A stretch of 64,000 nt of DNA from Fodinibacter sp963833495 (lineage in GTDB: Bacteria > Actinomycetota > Actinomycetes > Actinomycetales > Dermatophilaceae): positions 322,691 to 386,690 of the forward strand of contig CAWHYJ010000020.1 in assembly GCA_963833495.1 (NCBI GenBank), written 5' to 3'. Below are positions 61,166 through 64,000 of the stretch, in pieces. The notes below the pieces were generated by a model, which saw nothing but the letters and a program-made list of their open reading frames with translations, made no database searches and was not told the origin of the DNA. Position 1 is the stretch's first letter. Each line of letters opens with the position of its first letter. The position numbers and the translations under genes were made by a program.

Positions 61166-61534
61166 TCAGAGCACCTCCGGGGCGAGGCTGATGATCTTCA
61201 TGAAACGCTTCTCGCGCAGCTCGCGGCCCACGGGGCCGAAGATGCGGGTGCCCCGGGGGTCACCGTCGTTCTTGAGGATCACGGCAGCGTTCTCGTCGAA
61301 CTTGATGTAGGAACCGTCGGCGCGACGGCGCTCCTTCTTGGTGCGGACGATGACCGCCTTGACGACGTCGCCCTTCTTGACGTTGCCGCCGGGGATCGCG
61401 TCCTTGACGGTGGCGACGATGGTGTCGCCGATGCCGGCATACCGGCGACCGGAGCCACCGAGAACACGGATGCACAAGATCTCCTTGGCACCGGTGTTGT
61501 CGGCGACGCGAAGTCGCGACTCCTGCTGGATCAC
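61166..61534 (-). CDS. rplN: 50S ribosomal protein L14
   Basis: A 122-residue L14, MIQQESRLRVADNTGAKEIL to GPVGRELREKRFMKIISLAPEVL, the canonical length. 79 bp after rpsQ. Confidence 0.97.
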   Translation of the reverse strand: MIQQESRLRVADNTGAKEILCIRVLGGSGRRYAGIGDTIVATVKDAIPGGNVKKGDVVKAVIVRTKKERRRADGSYIKFDENAAVILKNDGDPRGTRIFGPVGRELREKRFMKIISLAPEVL

Positions 61535-61613
61535 TTATCTGTCTCCTATACGTCGTGCTGGTTCTCTGCTGGACCCCGGGGGGCGGCAGAGCCTTGCCGA
61601 ACTGGGGGGCTGC

Positions 61614-61907
61614 TTACTTGGCCTTCTCGAGGATCTCCACCAGGCGCCAGCGCTTGGTGGCGCTCAGCGGGCGGGTCTCCATGATCAGGACGCGGTCGCC
61701 GACGCCGGCGCTGTTGGCCTCGTCGTGCGCCTTGACCTTGCTGGTGCGGCGGATGACCTTGCCGTAGAGGGCGTGCTTGACACGGTCCTCGACCTCGACG
61801 ACGACGGTCTTGTCCATCTTGTCGCTGACGACGTAGCCCTGGCGGGTCTTGCGGTCGTTGCGCTCCGCTGCCTCGGTCACGGTCTCATCCTTCGTTGTCT
61901 CACTCAC
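61614..61907 (-). CDS. rpsQ: 30S ribosomal protein S17
   Basis: A 97-residue OB-fold S17 with an acidic N-terminal extension of about 20 residues, then GYVVSDKMDKTVVVEVEDRV and the LSATKRWRLVEILEKA tail. The ATG overlaps the rpmC stop by 4 nt. Confidence 0.97.
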   Translation of the reverse strand: MSETTKDETVTEAAERNDRKTRQGYVVSDKMDKTVVVEVEDRVKHALYGKVIRRTSKVKAHDEANSAGVGDRVLIMETRPLSATKRWRLVEILEKAK

Positions 61908-62140
61908 TGGGCCTCACCCTTTCCACCGATGCCGAGCTCGCGCTCACGCATCTCGGTGTAGATGCGGGCGATGTCCTTGCGGACGGCGCGCAGCCGGCCG
62001 TGGTTGTCCAGCTGGCCGGTGGCCGACTGGAACCGGAGGTTGAACAGCTCCTCCTTGGCCTTGCGGAGCTCGTCGACGAGACGCTCGTCGTCGAGACCGC
62101 GCAGCTCCGTGGAAGCCAGGTCCTTGGAACCGATAGCCAT
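61904..62140 (-). CDS. rpmC: 50S ribosomal protein L29
   Basis: A 78-residue two-helix L29, LDDERLVDELRKAKEELFNL and FQSATGQLDNHGRLRAVRKD. It is at the peptide exit tunnel. The start overlaps the rplP stop by one base. Confidence 0.97.
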   Translation of the reverse strand: MAIGSKDLASTELRGLDDERLVDELRKAKEELFNLRFQSATGQLDNHGRLRAVRKDIARIYTEMRERELGIGGKGEAQ

Positions 62141-62559
62141 CAGAAGTCACCACCCTCACGCCGGACGAAGCGGCACTTCATCGGCAGCTTGTGCATCGCG
62201 AGGCGCATGGCCTCACGTGCGACGTCCTCCGGAACACCGGAGAGCTCGAACATGACACGGCCCGGCTTGACGTTCGCGATCCACCACTCCGGCGAACCCT
62301 TACCGGAACCCATGCGGGTCTCGGCAGGCTTCTTGGTGAGCGGACGGTCCGGGTAGATGTTGATCCAGACCTTTCCGCCACGCTTGATGTAGCGGGTCAT
62401 CGCGATACGCGCGGACTCGATCTGGCGGTTGGTGACGTAGGCGGGCTCGAGAGCCTGGATGCCGTAGTCGCCGAACGCGATGGTCGTACCACCCTTGGCA
62501 GCGCCCGAGCGACCCGGGTGGTGCTGCTTGCGGTGCTTGACTCGACGGGGAATCAGCAT
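62140..62559 (-). CDS. rplP: 50S ribosomal protein L16
   Basis: A 139-residue L16, MLIPRRVKHRKQHHPGRSG, IKRGGKVWINIYPDRPLTKKP and RMGSGKGSPEWWIANVKPG are diagnostic. 2 bp after rpsC. Confidence 0.97.
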   Translation of the reverse strand: MLIPRRVKHRKQHHPGRSGAAKGGTTIAFGDYGIQALEPAYVTNRQIESARIAMTRYIKRGGKVWINIYPDRPLTKKPAETRMGSGKGSPEWWIANVKPGRVMFELSGVPEDVAREAMRLAMHKLPMKCRFVRREGGDF

Positions 62560-62561
62560 GG

Positions 62562-63368
62562 TCAGGACTCCTGCGTGCTCGCGGCAGCCGGGGCCTGCTC
62601 AGCGGCAGGGGCCTCGGCCACGGGGGCGGGGGCGTCGGTGCGACGGGCCCGGGCCGGACGGTCGGCGCCGTCACGGCGCGGTCCACGACCCTGGCGCGGC
62701 GCGGTGGCCTGCTGGGCCGCGAGCTCACGCGCGGTCATGTCGCCCTTGTAGATCCACACCTTGACACCGATGCGGCCGAAGGTGGTCTTGGCCTCGTAGA
62801 AGCCGTAGTCGATCTGCGCGCGAAGGGTGTGCAGCGGCACGCGACCCTCACGGTAGAACTCGGTACGGCTCATCTCGGCGCCGCCGAGGCGACCCGACAC
62901 CTGCACCCGGATGCCCTTGGCACCGGCGCGGGTGGCGGACTGCATGCCCTTGCGCATGGCGCGACGGAACGACACGCGGGCGCTGAGCTGCTCGGCGATG
63001 CCCTGCGCGACGAGCTGGGCCTCCACCTCGGGGTTCTTGACCTCGAGGATGTTGAGCTGCACCTGCTTGCCGGTCAGCTTCTCGAGCTCGCCGCGGATGC
63101 GGTCGGCCTCGGCGCCACGGCGACCGATCACGATGCCGGGACGCGCGGTGTGGATGTCGACGCGGACCCGGTCACGGGTGCGCTCGATGTCGACGCGGGC
63201 GATACCGGCGCGGTCCATGCCCTCGGACATGAGCTTGCGGATCGCCACGTCCTCCTTGACGTAGTCGCGGTAGCGCTGACCCTCCTTGGTGGAGTCGGCG
63301 AACCAACGACTGCGGTGCTCGGTGGTGATTCCCAGACGGAAGCCGTGCGGGTTGACCTTCTGGCCCAT
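62562..63368 (-). CDS. rpsC: 30S ribosomal protein S3
   Basis: A 268-residue S3, MGQKVNPHGFRLGITTEHRS, the KH domain with VIGRRGAEADRIRGELEKLTG (in parts) and the C-terminal GRIGVKVWIYKGD. A low-complexity Ala/Pro/Arg tail of about 50 residues is typical of actinobacteria. One-base overlap with rplV. Confidence 0.97.
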   Translation of the reverse strand: MGQKVNPHGFRLGITTEHRSRWFADSTKEGQRYRDYVKEDVAIRKLMSEGMDRAGIARVDIERTRDRVRVDIHTARPGIVIGRRGAEADRIRGELEKLTGKQVQLNILEVKNPEVEAQLVAQGIAEQLSARVSFRRAMRKGMQSATRAGAKGIRVQVSGRLGGAEMSRTEFYREGRVPLHTLRAQIDYGFYEAKTTFGRIGVKVWIYKGDMTARELAAQQATAPRQGRGPRRDGADRPARARRTDAPAPVAEAPAAEQAPAAASTQES

Positions 63369-63766
63369 CAGCGATTGCCTCCGTTCGTGGCCTTGGCGGG
63401 CTTGGGTGCGACGACCACGGTGATGTGGCTCGTGCGCTTGTTGATGCGGCCGGCGCGGCCCTGGGCGCGCGGCCGGAACCGCTTCATGGTCGGGCCCTCG
63501 TCGATGAACGCGGAGGCCACGAAGAGCTCGCGCTCGTCGAACCGCTCGGCGGTCTTGTCGGCCTTGACCCGGGCGTTCGCGATCGCGGACTCGAGCACCT
63601 TGCGGACCGGCTCCGCCGCGCCCTGGGGGGCGAAGCGAAGGATCGACACCGCGTCGGTGGCGTTCTTGCCACGGATGAGGTCGATGACCCGGCGCGCCTT
63701 CTGCGGCGTCACCCGGACGTGGCGGGCGACCGCCCGCGCCTCGGTGGTAGTGGTCTCGGTGGCCAT
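63368..63766 (-). CDS. rplV: 50S ribosomal protein L22
   Basis: A 132-residue L22, ARHVRVTPQKARRVIDLIRGK and PTMKRFRPRAQGRAGRINKRTSH (in parts). Its loop lines the exit tunnel. One-base overlaps with rpsC and rpsS. Confidence 0.97.
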   Translation of the reverse strand: MATETTTTEARAVARHVRVTPQKARRVIDLIRGKNATDAVSILRFAPQGAAEPVRKVLESAIANARVKADKTAERFDERELFVASAFIDEGPTMKRFRPRAQGRAGRINKRTSHITVVVAPKPAKATNGGNR

Positions 63767-64000
63767 CAGCGACGACGCCCCTTCTTGTCGTCCTTCACGT
63801 GACCGCGGAAGGTGCGGGTCGGTGCGAACTCGCCGAGCTTGTGGCCGACCATCGACTCGGTGACGAACACCGGGACGTGCTTGCGGCCGTCGTGCACGGC
63901 GAGGGTGTGGCCGAGCATGTCCGGTGAGATCACCGAACGGCGCGACCAGGTCTTGATGACGTTCTTGGTGCCCGCTTCGTTCTGGACATCCACCTTCTTC
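63766..64000 (-). CDS. rpsS: 30S ribosomal protein S19 (5' end beyond window)
   Basis: The C-terminal 77 residues of S19, from KKVDVQNEAGTKNVIKTWSR through VPVFVTESMVGHKLGEF to DKKGRRR. About 16 N-terminal residues lie outside the window. An internal GTG/ATG-like start is not real, because the reading frame continues to the edge in the family pattern. Confidence 0.97.
   Translation of the reverse strand, partial: KKVDVQNEAGTKNVIKTWSRRSVISPDMLGHTLAVHDGRKHVPVFVTESMVGHKLGEFAPTRTFRGHVKDDKKGRRR

Noticed and set aside
1..64000. CRISPR arrays, tRNA or rRNA genes
   Set aside because: No regularly spaced repeat series and no cloverleaf or rRNA-like stretches were seen, including at the island ends where a tRNA would be expected.

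Overview
The window is very GC-rich, with GTG starts and 1-4 nt start/stop overlaps common. Gene content and order (ispH-xseA-xseB-DUF4245; class I fumarase; rplQ with a long acidic tail; GlmM/RpsI/RplM block; short adenylate kinase) fit an actinobacterium of the Micrococcales. An Intrasporangiaceae-like genome (Janibacter/Knoellia/Tetrasphaera type) is my best guess. That placement is inference from protein character, not from a search.

Left edge and island (1-9028). The window opens with the 5' part of a YtfQ-like sugar-binding lipoprotein (minus strand) that has two LacI-type palindromic operators upstream. From 1095 to 9028 lies what looks like an integrated island. It is bounded by two 122-bp direct repeats, and the right-hand repeat contains the 3' end of ychF. 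Inside are a DUF3024-MNT-HEPN operon (toxin-antitoxin-like), a decayed type I restriction HsdR fragment, a frameshifted tyrosine integrase, a YceH-methyltransferase fusion, a sarcosine-oxidase-like flavoenzyme, and a divergent MarR regulator/azoreductase pair with two palindromic operators.

Central housekeeping block (9010-43318). ychF, an overlapping HIT-like/NUDIX pair, rmuC, a SulP-diacylglycerol kinase-PAP2 operon, ispH, a tetR pseudogene, xseAB, a PfkB kinase plus class I fumarase, a duplicated PepSY-like exported protein, carbonic anhydrase, a MOSC protein, beta-glucosidase, L-2-hydroxyglutarate oxidase, Ohr, glmM, rplM-rpsI, an ArsR-type regulator plus MFS exporter, an LmeA-like protein, a large secreted alpha-amylase with pullulanase-type accessory domains, an ABC-F ATPase and truA.

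Ribosomal block (43435-64000, all minus strand except one gene). Read in the direction of transcription from the right edge: rpsS-rplV-rpsC-rplP-rpmC-rpsQ, rplN-rplX-rplE-rpsN-rpsH-rplF-rplR-rpsE-rpmD-rplO, a strong hairpin, secY-adk, map, infA-rpmJ-rpsM-rpsK-rpsD-rpoA-rplQ, terminator, truA. Two interruptions stand out. An AbiEi/DUF559-type gene on the opposite strand sits between adk and map, flanked by two copies of a 58-bp palindrome. The methylmalonyl-CoA mutase cluster mutA-mutB-meaB sits between map and infA.

Most noteworthy: the ychF-targeted island with its att-like repeats; a three-copy 58-bp dispersed palindrome, two copies of which bracket the defence-like gene; the DUF3024-MNT-HEPN operon; and a striking excess of the heptamer GGATGCC/GGCATCC across the window. 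I see no rRNA, tRNA or CRISPR array.
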